From Deltaproteobacteria bacterium (GTDB lineage Bacteria > Desulfobacterota > BSN033 > UBA1163): a DNA stretch of 48,459 bases. The notes below the pieces were generated by a model, which saw only the letters and a program-made list of their open reading frames with translations, was not told the origin of the DNA and made no database searches. Shown here one piece after another: positions 1 through 7,678 of this stretch (the first letter of the stretch is position 1; every line of letters begins with the position of its first letter). The position numbers and the translations under genes are program-made. The stretch spans positions 1-48,459 of the forward strand of contig JAGXTA010000174.1 of assembly GCA_018333535.1 (NCBI GenBank), in the 5' to 3' direction.

Positions 1-152
1 CAGGCAATCCCTTTGTCTCGTCCATCCAGTTCATAGTGAATGTTGGAGCCCTTAAACATCGGCCTCTCTTGGTCCTCCCAGTTCCTCCGCTCTAACCTCT
101 TCTCAATTTTCCTCTTGCGCTTTGATAGTATTTTGTGGTTTAATTTCTTCAC
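1..152 (-). CDS. IS1380-family transposase, N-terminal fragment (cut by window edge)
   Basis: Reading leftwards from a GTG at 150-152, an open frame of about 50 codons runs off the left edge. It begins with a basic, lysine/arginine-rich stretch followed by MFKGSNIHYELDGR. I recognise this as the start of IS1380-type DDE transposases, whose N-termini carry a similar FxxANIHYE segment. A good Shine-Dalgarno (AAAGGAG, about 163-169) supports the GTG start. The catalytic DDE domain lies outside the window, so activity cannot be judged. The start codon and ribosome site lie in one arm of an inverted repeat (151-172 with 208-227). The neighbour is the oxidoreductase gene, whose stop codon sits at the element's outer edge. 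Confidence 0.75.
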   Translation of the reverse strand, partial: MKKLNHKILSKRKRKIEKRLERRNWEDQERPMFKGSNIHYELDGRDKGIA

Positions 153-227
153 TCGAAATGCTCCTTTCTGATTGGCTTTTGTTTTTTGATAAAACTATAA
201 TAGCCTTATCTGAAGGGCATTTCGAGT
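151..227 (-). promoter_or_regulatory. Leader hairpin covering the transposase ribosome binding site
   Basis: The arms 151-172 (ACTCGAAATGCTCCTTTCTG...) and 208-227 (reverse complement ACTCGAAATGCCCTTCAG...) pair almost completely. In the transposase mRNA the 3' arm contains the AAAGGAG ribosome site and the GTG start. Transcripts that include both arms would therefore hide the start. This matches the known strategy by which insertion sequences avoid expression from outside promoters; its action here is inferred. Confidence 0.55.
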
Positions 228-269
228 ACTTTTTCACTTTCTCCCAAAATAATTATACTTGTTTAGGGA

Positions 270-1271
270 CTAGAGATCCACCGGGGCGCCCTTCTCCCTT
301 AGCGATTGCTGAGCGGAAACGAGGATCTTCACCACTTCAAGTCCATCCCTTCCACCGGTTTTCGGCTTCTCCCTTGATTCGACGCATCGGATAAAATGTT
401 CTGCTTCGGTCCGCAGGGGTTCCGTCATCTTGATGTTCGGGATGGTAATATCCCCAAACCTCAGGCTCAAATATTCCCCGTAAGAATCATAAGAGAGACT
501 CCCAACCCCTTTATCATAAATCTTCAATTTCTCAGATGCCTCCATGTCATCGAAGACCACCATCTTTTTCGCCCCCACGATCGTGATCTTCCTCACCTTG
601 TGTGGATCAAGCCAGCTCAAGTGGATATTGGCCATCTTTCCATCGGAGAAGTGAAGGCTGAGGAAAACCACATCTTCGATATTCTTCTGGATGTAGCTTT
701 CTCCATGAGCTGAAACCACAACCGGTCTTTCATTGAGGAGCTCGAGAATAACGGAAAGATCATGAGGAGCAAACGACCAGAGGGCATTCTCGTCCTGGCG
801 GATGATGCCGAGATTGACCCGCTGAGTATAGATATAATGGATCCTTCCCAGTTCTTCGGAAGCAATCATTTCTTTCAAACGATCCACGACCGGATGGTAT
901 ATCAGGAGGTGGCCCACCATGAGAATACGCCCTTCCCCCTCCGCAAGCTTCACCATCTCTTCTGAGTCTTTCACATTTAATGCCATGGGCTTTTCGACCA
1001 GCACATCCTTGCTCGCTAATAAGGATTCTTTAGCCAAGGGGAAATGGGAGATTGCGGATGAGGCGATGACGACCCCTTTGATCTCCGGATCCTGTAAGAC
1101 TGGGCTTAAATTTTCCACCATCTTCGTATGAGGGTAGAACTTCTGGAGTTTGGTTAGTCTGGACGGGTCGGAATCACAAATATATTTCAAATGGACACCG
1201 GGGATCTCGGAAAATACCCGGATATGATTCTTTCCCCACGCCCCAGCTCCGACAACCGCAATTCCAACCAT
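270..1271 (-). CDS. Gfo/Idh/MocA family sugar oxidoreductase
   Basis: This is probably an NAD(P)-dependent dehydrogenase acting on a nucleotide sugar in surface polysaccharide synthesis. The 333-residue protein has an N-terminal Rossmann fold with GAGAWG at residues 8-13 and the family's EKP motif at about 93-95, followed by the usual C-terminal alpha/beta substrate domain; length is normal. The ATG at 1269-1271 is preferred because AAGGGGG lies just upstream; an in-frame start at 1307 has no such site. With the DegT aminotransferase at 10736-11866 it could form an oxidation/transamination pair for a 3-amino sugar, as in WlbA/WlbE-type pathways (inference). It is the last gene of the minus-strand LPS cluster. 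Confidence 0.85.
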   Translation of the reverse strand: MVGIAVVGAGAWGKNHIRVFSEIPGVHLKYICDSDPSRLTKLQKFYPHTKMVENLSPVLQDPEIKGVVIASSAISHFPLAKESLLASKDVLVEKPMALNVKDSEEMVKLAEGEGRILMVGHLLIYHPVVDRLKEMIASEELGRIHYIYTQRVNLGIIRQDENALWSFAPHDLSVILELLNERPVVVSAHGESYIQKNIEDVVFLSLHFSDGKMANIHLSWLDPHKVRKITIVGAKKMVVFDDMEASEKLKIYDKGVGSLSYDSYGEYLSLRFGDITIPNIKMTEPLRTEAEHFIRCVESREKPKTGGRDGLEVVKILVSAQQSLREKGAPVDL

Positions 1272-1290
1272 AAAACCCCCTTCCAAAAAC

Positions 1291-1383
1291 CATTGCAAAA
1301 TGAACAATTAGCAATGATCAATTAGCAGTTAATTAAAAACATTTTGCATTGTTAATTTTGCAATGACTATTTTTCAATGATTA
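1291..1383. repeat. Inverted word array (word CATTGCAAAATGAACAAT)
   Basis: The gap between the GT2 and oxidoreductase genes is filled by repeated short A/T-rich words. CATTGCAAAATGAACAAT (1291-1308) matches the reverse complement of 1348-1365 at 17 of 18 positions. Further partial copies (AGCAATGATCAATTAGC, TTTTTCAATGATTA) lie between and beyond. No gene is visible. Confidence 0.7.
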
Positions 1384-2319
1384 TTTTAAACCCATACCTT
1401 CAGGACATCCCTTGAAGTGCCACCACAACAGGTAAGCATAATTTGAAAATCTGTTTCTCCACCTTTTTACCGTAAAACCGGTCAGGATGCAAACCAGGGC
1501 CATTGATAATAATTCAATCGATAGTCTGATCAGCAGCCCTATCAGAAGAACGAACCATTGCCCTACCCCTCTATTCTTTTTAAAAAATTGATAGCGGGAG
1601 CGGTAATACTCGACCTTTGCCCTCTTCTTATCCTTCTCGGCACTCTTTCCTTGGAAGTGAATGACCTCTGCCTGGGGGATATGATAAACCTTCCATCCCG
1701 CCTTCTTCATCCGATAGCACCAATCCGTCTCTTCTAAAAAGAGAAAATACTCCTCATCTAACATCCCCACCTGCTCCATTGCCTCCCGCCTTACCATCAT
1801 ACAGGCGCCGATCACCGAATCGACTTCGATGGGTTCGGAATAGGTCCTCTCTTTCCCCGGAAACCGACCCGATAAAAGCCAACGCAGGAAACTCTTATTA
1901 AGCAGTTCTGTAGCCAGGGACAGAAAATTGGCGATGGAGTTCTGTTTCGACCCATCGGAATTCAAAAGCTGAGCTCCAACCAAACCTGCCTCCGGATGAT
2001 GATCCATAAAAGCCTTCAGGGTTTCAATGGCCCCTTCCTTTACCTGCGTATCGGGATTGAGAAGGAGGGTGTATTTCCCTTTCGACAACCCCAGTGCCTG
2101 ATTATTGGCCCTAGCAAATCCGAGATTCAATGGATTGTCGATTAGAATCACCTCAGGGAATTCCGTTTTCACCGCTTCCCCGCTTTCATCCATGGACCCG
2201 TTATCGACCACAAAGACTTCCATCTTCAATCTCTGTAAAGTCGGCCTGAGGGACTTTAAACACTGAATCAATAAATCTTTTGTATTCCAGTTCACAATGA
2301 TAATGGATAGATCGTTCAT
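1381..2319 (-). CDS. Glycosyltransferase family 2 (rhamnosyltransferase-like)
   Basis: A 312-residue GT-A fold transferase of the WcaA/rhamnosyltransferase type, expected to add a sugar to a lipid-linked oligosaccharide at the inner membrane. The start reads LSIIIVNWNT, followed by VFVVDNGSMD and the metal-binding region LLLNPDTQ; EETDWCYRM later corresponds to the catalytic-base region ED/ETDxxxR. Residues near 255-285 are hydrophobic (FVLLIGLLIRLSIELL), suggesting membrane attachment. The ATG overlaps the stop of the upstream methyltransferase gene by 4 nt (ATGA, 2316-2319), so the two are translationally coupled. Acceptor and sugar cannot be read from sequence. Confidence 0.85.
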   Translation of the reverse strand: MNDLSIIIVNWNTKDLLIQCLKSLRPTLQRLKMEVFVVDNGSMDESGEAVKTEFPEVILIDNPLNLGFARANNQALGLSKGKYTLLLNPDTQVKEGAIETLKAFMDHHPEAGLVGAQLLNSDGSKQNSIANFLSLATELLNKSFLRWLLSGRFPGKERTYSEPIEVDSVIGACMMVRREAMEQVGMLDEEYFLFLEETDWCYRMKKAGWKVYHIPQAEVIHFQGKSAEKDKKRAKVEYYRSRYQFFKKNRGVGQWFVLLIGLLIRLSIELLSMALVCILTGFTVKRWRNRFSNYAYLLWWHFKGCPEGMGLK

Positions 2320-3299
2320 GTCTTCATAATCTCAAGGTGAATCAGATCTCCTAATCGGATTCGATCCACAAACCAGCAGAAAGGCCTGAAAAGATACCTT
2401 AACAAATGGCTTCCATAAATTGACTGGTTTCCTCGAATCAAAGCCCTCCCTTCATGCCGGTCATTGACCCAATATTGAAGGCTGGCTAAAAAGGTCCTTG
2501 TTCCGGAGTCGAAACGGATGATTTGAATCTTCAGATCGAGAGATGAAAGTAATTTCCGTAATGTTTCAACTGAAAAGGAGAAGAGATGCCGGGGGATATC
2601 CAGACTGAACCACCTTTCACCGAATAGCCAGTAATGAAGACTCCCTGCATTCTGCACGGAGAGAAAAATACGCCCCCGGGGTTTGAGAATCCGTTTAATT
2701 TCGACAAGGGTTTCTCGAGGATTAGGAAGATGCTCTAATACAAAACTCATTCTCACGACATCGAAGAATTGATCGGGGAAATTTGCTTCTAAGAGGCCCC
2801 CTGTAAAAACAGAGATTCCTTTGGACCTTGCTCGTTTAGAAGCCTCTTCATCCATCTCAACACCGTATGTTTCCCAACCCATCTTTTTCAATTTATAAAG
2901 CTCTGTCCCATTGCTACATCCGATATCGAGAACATATCCATTGGGAATAAAGGGGATCGAATTTCGATATCTTACTTTTAATGGCCAAAGAACCATTTTT
3001 CTAAAAAGAGAAATTACTTTTGAGGAGTGGGGGCACTCGCCATATCCGAAATACTCTTCCAATGCTCTTTTCCTGAGCCAGGAATATTCCTGATATTGAG
3101 AAGTCCTCGGAGTATAATAGGCTTTGGGGTAATGCTTTTTCAATACCTCTTCCCCGGGTTGCGGATTGATAAAGAGGAGCCTACATTCCTCACACTGAAT
3201 GAGATTAAATTCTCCGGGAATTCCAAAAATCCGATCCCATCCTTTGAAAAGAAACTTATATTGATCCGATCCACACACTTCACAGGCAATGTTTTTCAT
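2316..3299 (-). CDS. Class I SAM methyltransferase with N-terminal zinc ribbon
   Basis: The 327-residue protein opens with two CxxC pairs (CEVCGS near residue 6 and CEEC near 36), a putative zinc ribbon of the type found in sugar C/O-methyltransferases and polysaccharide-cluster methyltransferases. The Rossmann methyltransferase domain follows, with motif I VLDIGCSNG at about 124-132, acidic VEMDEEA, and VLEHLPNP as the post-motif region. A methyl transfer to a sugar or lipid-linked glycan is inferred from the cluster. The start is set by the ribbon being complete; no strong ribosome site is seen. Its stop overlaps the following GT2 start. Confidence 0.8.
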   Translation of the reverse strand: MKNIACEVCGSDQYKFLFKGWDRIFGIPGEFNLIQCEECRLLFINPQPGEEVLKKHYPKAYYTPRTSQYQEYSWLRKRALEEYFGYGECPHSSKVISLFRKMVLWPLKVRYRNSIPFIPNGYVLDIGCSNGTELYKLKKMGWETYGVEMDEEASKRARSKGISVFTGGLLEANFPDQFFDVVRMSFVLEHLPNPRETLVEIKRILKPRGRIFLSVQNAGSLHYWLFGERWFSLDIPRHLFSFSVETLRKLLSSLDLKIQIIRFDSGTRTFLASLQYWVNDRHEGRALIRGNQSIYGSHLLRYLFRPFCWFVDRIRLGDLIHLEIMKT

Positions 3300-3349
3300 C
3301 TTTTAAAACAGTTTGTTCTCTCTGGGGCGTATGCAACCTTTAGGCATTA

Positions 3350-4927
3350 TCATTTCTCCTCAACCACACCCCGGGGTGAAACATAAACGACTCCCCTCTC
3401 CCGGCTCTTCTGGAAGAGCGAGGAGAGAAAATCGTGATCGCTTTTTACGATGGAATAAAATCGGTGATATTCCTTGTAGAATCTTAATCGATCTGTACGA
3501 GTCACGAGATTGGGTATGGAGGTGTTGAGCTGGAGCAAGTTTCTAAACAATTTCTTGTCATTCACCTTCTCGTTCAGCCGAACATCCTCCAGGTCAAGCA
3601 ATTTAAAATCCCAGACCTGCCCATTTTTCGAAACGAGAATATTGCAGGTCTTCATGTCTTGATGATAGATTCCCTTTTGATGGAGTTGAGAAAGCCACCG
3701 GGCAAAGCTTTTAATAAAAACTCTTTTCTCTTCAAAACCACTAAAACCCTTGCAGAGGTAACGATCCATCTCTTCCCCGGGTTCGGAAGCATCCATGACC
3801 AAGAAACCCTCTACGAAATTAAACCAACTTTTTCGCTCCATGAGGGCAAGAGGTTTGATGGATGAGATGCCCCGAACCCTTAAACCATTCCCCCCCAACC
3901 ACGCCTTAAGCCCTTTGGGGCGACGGAAATGCTCCCTGAAACGGTTCCACCAATGAGGATAGCAAAATTGTTTGACGCAGATTCTGTCATCCTCATCGTC
4001 GAAGATCGAAACAATGACTTCGGGACTCTGCTTCACCAACAGGGAGGGGTTCTCCTCAACCATGGCGAGGTGTCTTTCCACTACCTTTTTTAAACGATCG
4101 AATGGAAAACCCTTCCTATGGTAGAAAGTCAACCCTTTCTCTTTTTTAACCGAAAACTCGGTGCTCTCTTTCAAACAACGCTTGGTCCGGCTTTTCCACT
4201 GTCTCTTTTGAAGGCGAGCCATCCAGGAGTGGATTTTTATAAGATATGCCCCTTTCTTTTGCGATGAGATTGAGTCTCCTCCAAAATATTGGTCGAGAAA
4301 TCTCAACTGTTCATCCTCTCCCCAGACAGACCTCAGGGAGTGAAAGAGGTGGGACAGGTTCCATAATCTCTGATTCAAGGAGAGGGAACGGAGGAGCCTG
4401 GCCCGATGCAAATCAATGAGATAGAAAGATTCACCATCCCACAAGAAGTTGCCCGCATGGAGGTCCTGGTGAAGCAACCCCGAACTGTGCATCTTAATCA
4501 CCGTCTTAACCAGTTCCGTCAAAACCTTTTCATCCTTCAATATGTCGGCTACTTCTGCCAATGGGACCCCTGATTCAACAGCTTCCGACAGGTAATAGCT
4601 TTCCCTGACACAACCCCGGTGAACCCGCTCCATCCATCCCATGGGTCTTGGGATATTAAGATTTCTTTTCCCCAGTTGATAGGCAATAAACCATTCTTTC
4701 CTTCCTTTCGAGGGGAAAACCAGATATTTCAATAATTCCAACCACCCTTTTGTCCGATCCCTCTTTAAGAAGACGCCTTTCCCTCCAGGTAAAGTAAAAA
4801 GACCTGCCCACCGCCATTTTGACTCGGCGATTATTTCCCCTCCTATCCCCTTCACAGAAGGAACGGGGTCCTTGAAGAAGTTGGGAGGAAGAAGATCAAT
4901 AAATTCTTCCTTTACCCAACCCTTCAT
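3350..4927 (-). CDS. Tandem lipopolysaccharide-kinase-like (WaaP/InaA/RIO-type) protein
   Basis: Two consecutive kinase-like domains lie in one chain of about 525 residues. Domain 1 has the catalytic loop LLHQDLHAGNF (HQD about 153-155, Asn160) and metal-binding Asp172 in LIDLHRAR. Domain 2 repeats this as IYHQDMKTCNIL (HQD about 422-424, Asn429) with Asp445 in LLDLEDVR. Probable ATP-site lysines are in FLKRDR and CVKQF. WaaP-type kinases phosphorylate heptose or Kdo in the LPS inner core, and the surroundings fit that job. Most family members have one domain, so the fusion is unusual; one half could be structural, though both keep catalytic residues. ATG at 4925-4927 follows AAAGGGGGT; an ATG at 4966 lacks a ribosome site but is possible. 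Confidence 0.75.
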   Translation of the reverse strand: MKGWVKEEFIDLLPPNFFKDPVPSVKGIGGEIIAESKWRWAGLFTLPGGKGVFLKRDRTKGWLELLKYLVFPSKGRKEWFIAYQLGKRNLNIPRPMGWMERVHRGCVRESYYLSEAVESGVPLAEVADILKDEKVLTELVKTVIKMHSSGLLHQDLHAGNFLWDGESFYLIDLHRARLLRSLSLNQRLWNLSHLFHSLRSVWGEDEQLRFLDQYFGGDSISSQKKGAYLIKIHSWMARLQKRQWKSRTKRCLKESTEFSVKKEKGLTFYHRKGFPFDRLKKVVERHLAMVEENPSLLVKQSPEVIVSIFDDEDDRICVKQFCYPHWWNRFREHFRRPKGLKAWLGGNGLRVRGISSIKPLALMERKSWFNFVEGFLVMDASEPGEEMDRYLCKGFSGFEEKRVFIKSFARWLSQLHQKGIYHQDMKTCNILVSKNGQVWDFKLLDLEDVRLNEKVNDKKLFRNLLQLNTSIPNLVTRTDRLRFYKEYHRFYSIVKSDHDFLSSLFQKSRERGVVYVSPRGVVEEK

Positions 4928-5024
4928 ACCCCCTTTAGTTATTTTTTTATAAGGTGACTTACCCATCTTGATTCATGCAAAAGTCGTAGTCTCAATCTTA
5001 ATAAGGTTGCATTTAATGTCTTAA

Positions 5025-5078
5025 GGCAAGGCTAAAGCCTTACCCTACTGTTGGGAAGGAGGCGTCTGATCCTCCTTC
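5025..5078. repeat. Two short hairpins in the intergenic gap
   Basis: The gap 4928-5101 contains a REP-like hairpin around 5025-5044 (perfect core AAGGCTAAAGCCTT at 5028-5041) and a second, GAAGGAGG (5055-5062) with CCTCCTTC (5071-5078). Neither is followed by a U-tract on the transcribed strand, so terminator function is not claimed. Confidence 0.5.
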
Positions 5079-5101
5079 GCAATTTCTCAAATAATTAATC
5101 G

Positions 5102-6010
5102 TCACTCTTCGCCATCCTTAACGGTGGACGTTTTTCCAATTCCTCGGGAGAAAATGTCTTTCTGTTGATGATCTTTATAATAATTAGCCAGGACTGTGGG
5201 ACCATAAATTCCCATGTATTGCTCTGGATGGAGGAGGATATAGGATTCTAATGGTTTTGTAAATTCCATGAGAATCCGTCGATACGAATCCTCTCCCTCT
5301 TTCCAATGCCCCTCGATCGGTTCTTTAAAAATCAATTTAATCTTCCCATGCTGGTAGAGGTGAATGAAAGGAAGGATGGCTGCTTTGGCCTGGAGGGCAA
5401 GATGGATCATCCCTGTGGGGAAATCCATCTCTTTTCCCAAAAAGGGGACGGTTACCTTTGTTCGTCCTTCTCCGGCATCGGCATCATAATAAATGATCTT
5501 ACCTCCCTGGAGAGTCTCTAAGATTCTCTTTTTATAAGTTTCTGACAAAGAAGGATCATCAACAAAAATTGTATTTTCATAAGTATCATAATAGCGGATT
5601 TGCGGATGTTTGGGCGTCTTCGGCGTCACCCCGCTCAAGAGGATAAGATCATACCCCATAACCCTCAGGGTGTTGAAAGCAAGGTGAGGGATACCGATAT
5701 GGCCCGCTATCAGAAGAACCCCTCTTCTCTCTTTTAAAACCTTGTCCAGGTGGTGAAGGCCATCTACCTTCACAAAATCTTTAATAAAAGAAGTGTCCAT
5801 CATAGGTATGAGATATCGCATCACCTTTCTCACGCCCCTCAATTCAAAGACACCCCTGACAGTATGTCTCATTCTTCCAGAATCTTTCTCCGAATAAATA
5901 ATGCGGACCTTATCTTCAAATTCCTGGCGCCTTCCCCCTTTGCGATGATATGCGAAAAAAGCATAGATCCTTGGATAAAAAAAGGCCAGTTTAAAGAGAA
6001 TCCACTTCAA
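5102..6010 (-). CDS. LpxL/HtrB-like lipid A (lysophospholipid) acyltransferase
   Basis: A 302-residue membrane-associated acyltransferase, expected to transfer an acyl chain to lipid A or a related glycolipid. The family region is RRGVLLIAGHIGIPHL (residues 96-110), followed by YYDADAGEG and VPFLGKEMDFPTG, both typical of LpxL/LpxM proteins. The usual HX4(D/E) motif is altered: His104 is followed five residues later by His109 rather than an acid. The start is a TTG (6008-6010) overlapping the upstream gene's TGA (TTGA), giving tight coupling; GGCAG lies just before it. With the neighbouring kinase it suggests a lipid A/core modification sub-operon. Confidence 0.8.
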   Translation of the reverse strand: MKWILFKLAFFYPRIYAFFAYHRKGGRRQEFEDKVRIIYSEKDSGRMRHTVRGVFELRGVRKVMRYLIPMMDTSFIKDFVKVDGLHHLDKVLKERRGVLLIAGHIGIPHLAFNTLRVMGYDLILLSGVTPKTPKHPQIRYYDTYENTIFVDDPSLSETYKKRILETLQGGKIIYYDADAGEGRTKVTVPFLGKEMDFPTGMIHLALQAKAAILPFIHLYQHGKIKLIFKEPIEGHWKEGEDSYRRILMEFTKPLESYILLHPEQYMGIYGPTVLANYYKDHQQKDIFSRGIGKTSTVKDGEE

Positions 6011-7014
6011 TTCTGCCTTTCCTCCTTCTTGAGCACTTTCTTGAGGACCTCCAGAAGGCGCGGCGCATTCACCTCAAGAGAGTAAGACCTCTCCACCGTT
6101 GCCCTTCCATTTTCCCCAAAAGTTCTCCGTAATGCCTCATCCTGGATTAATTTCCCAAGGCCATATTTCCACTCATCCTTATTCTGTGCCCAGAAACCAT
6201 TCTCCCTGTCCTTTACGATATCTTTATTGACCCCCACGGGAGAACAGACCACCGGGAGGCCAACACTGTAATATTGGAGGATCTTAAGTCCGCATTTCCC
6301 CTGAGACCAGAGGTCATGGGTAAGCGGCATGACTCCGACGTCGAAACTCTTCAGGTCTTCTACCTCCTCTCCCAATGACCATTGCTTCTTGATCACCGGC
6401 ATGTTTGGAAGATCGAAGAAATCGTCACAGACAATCTTGAGCCGGGTGTTGGGGAATACCTTGAAAAGGTCTTCAAAGACAGAGTCAAGATCCTTGAGAT
6501 ACTTCAAGGTGCTGCTGCTCCCCAACCAACCGATGGTGATCGATCCATCCCGATGAAAGTCTTCCTTCAAGTTATACCGAGAAAGATCGATAGAGGTAGG
6601 AATGACCTCAACATGAGGATTGTAACGAAGAACCTCCGATTTCAGAAACTGATTCCCTGCAATGACAAAATCGGCTCGTTTAATCATATTGGCGAATCTC
6701 AACCGCCGTGAGAAGGAATAAGGGGTTCCCGAACCCGAGCTTCGGTACATCAACGCATCATCAAAATCGTAGATGATCTTATTTGCCTTTTGGCGGATAT
6801 ACCAGAACTCCAAGGGAGAGAAGAGTTTCCGGTGGATATAAAGAAGATCATAATTTCTTAGGTTATTATAAAATTTCAATTTATCAATCCACTTCCTCTG
6901 ATAGAAATGAATGGAAACCTCTCCCACCTGCTTTTTTAAATAGGGAAGGTATTGAAGCACCCGATACCGACAGCTGTTGACCTCCAAGCTATGGATCAGG
7001 AAAGCGATCTTCAT
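6007..7014 (-). CDS. Glycosyltransferase family 4-like protein
   Basis: A 335-residue GT-B glycosyltransferase. The N-terminal domain starts MKIAFLIHSL with a short, basic acceptor domain. The C-terminal nucleotide-sugar domain contains ITIGWLGSSST and, in the usual position before the last helix, GLKILQYYSVGLPVVCSPVGVN, corresponding to the family's E/KxxxxGxPVV region. The common GT4 glutamate pair is not clear, so the exact subfamily is uncertain. It lies 3 nt downstream of the methyltransferase gene and overlaps the acyltransferase gene, placing it in the same transcript. Probable role: sugar transfer to core or O-chain on the inner membrane's cytoplasmic face. Confidence 0.8.
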   Translation of the reverse strand: MKIAFLIHSLEVNSCRYRVLQYLPYLKKQVGEVSIHFYQRKWIDKLKFYNNLRNYDLLYIHRKLFSPLEFWYIRQKANKIIYDFDDALMYRSSGSGTPYSFSRRLRFANMIKRADFVIAGNQFLKSEVLRYNPHVEVIPTSIDLSRYNLKEDFHRDGSITIGWLGSSSTLKYLKDLDSVFEDLFKVFPNTRLKIVCDDFFDLPNMPVIKKQWSLGEEVEDLKSFDVGVMPLTHDLWSQGKCGLKILQYYSVGLPVVCSPVGVNKDIVKDRENGFWAQNKDEWKYGLGKLIQDEALRRTFGENGRATVERSYSLEVNAPRLLEVLKKVLKKEERQN

Positions 7015-7017
7015 TCT

Positions 7018-7635
7018 CTAACCTTTTCGGGCCACCAGGAGAATCGATTTGGTAAAATCGATTCCAAGAAAATGGAAAAGGGACGAAAACAGGCAGACCC
7101 TGAAAAAATACCTTAAAAAGGGCTCGCTGAACAATCGATACATTTCGATCGACTCGAACCCTTCGCTCAAAAACAACCCTCCAAGCTCTTCATAATGGTA
7201 GGGAGTTTCGTGAGAGACATCTTTCCAATACTGGCCCGGAGTATAAACATTCGGAGTGGTCAAGATCACTCTTCCTCCGGATGTTAAAAGTTCGCCTATC
7301 TTTCTTGCCAGCTCCCTCCCCTTTTCCCGATTCAGATGTTCAATGACCTCAAAAAGAAGGATCATATCAAAGTCCTCTTTAATCTCCTCCAGGGAGGCAT
7401 AGTCATGCGAATAGGTCGGATCAATATCCATGCTTTTGTATCGGATACGGGGATAATGTTTTTTAATTCGCTCCCCCAATTCACGATTAAAAGCTCCTAT
7501 CTCAAGAACCGCTTCACCCTCTTTGAGATATTTCAAGATAAAGGGAAGGCGTTTCCTTACGATCTTTAAACTCCAAAGGTCGGGATACTGTTGATGAACC
7601 TTCTCCCGAAATAGAAGTTGTTCACCCCATTTCAT
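7018..7635 (-). CDS. SAM-dependent methyltransferase (class I)
   Basis: A compact 205-residue methyltransferase without an N-terminal accessory domain. Motif I is AVLEIGAFNRELG near residue 40, followed by acidic MDIDPTY, FDMILLFEVIEHL (motif IV) and GGRVILTTPNVYTPG (post-motif). The ILTTPN segment resembles UbiG/Methyltransf_11-type enzymes of polysaccharide clusters. AAGGAAAGG precedes the ATG. It sits between two glycosyltransferases in the minus-strand LPS cluster, so a sugar or lipid-linked intermediate is the likely substrate; that is inference only. Confidence 0.8.
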   Translation of the reverse strand: MKWGEQLLFREKVHQQYPDLWSLKIVRKRLPFILKYLKEGEAVLEIGAFNRELGERIKKHYPRIRYKSMDIDPTYSHDYASLEEIKEDFDMILLFEVIEHLNREKGRELARKIGELLTSGGRVILTTPNVYTPGQYWKDVSHETPYHYEELGGLFLSEGFESIEMYRLFSEPFLRYFFRVCLFSSLFHFLGIDFTKSILLVARKG

Positions 7636-7678
7636 AAGGACCTTTCCTTAAAACTGAATAAAAACGAAATATTTTCCA

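Larger units (their letters stand above)
1..268 (-). mobile_element. IS1380-family insertion sequence, one end
   Basis: The element contains the transposase start (1-152), an A/T-rich leader (153-267) and probably one terminal inverted repeat beginning near 267 (CCCTAAACAAGTATAATTAT on the minus strand). The other terminus and any target duplication are outside the window, so the boundary is inferred. It abuts the stop codon of the Gfo/Idh/MocA gene at 270-272. Confidence 0.5.
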
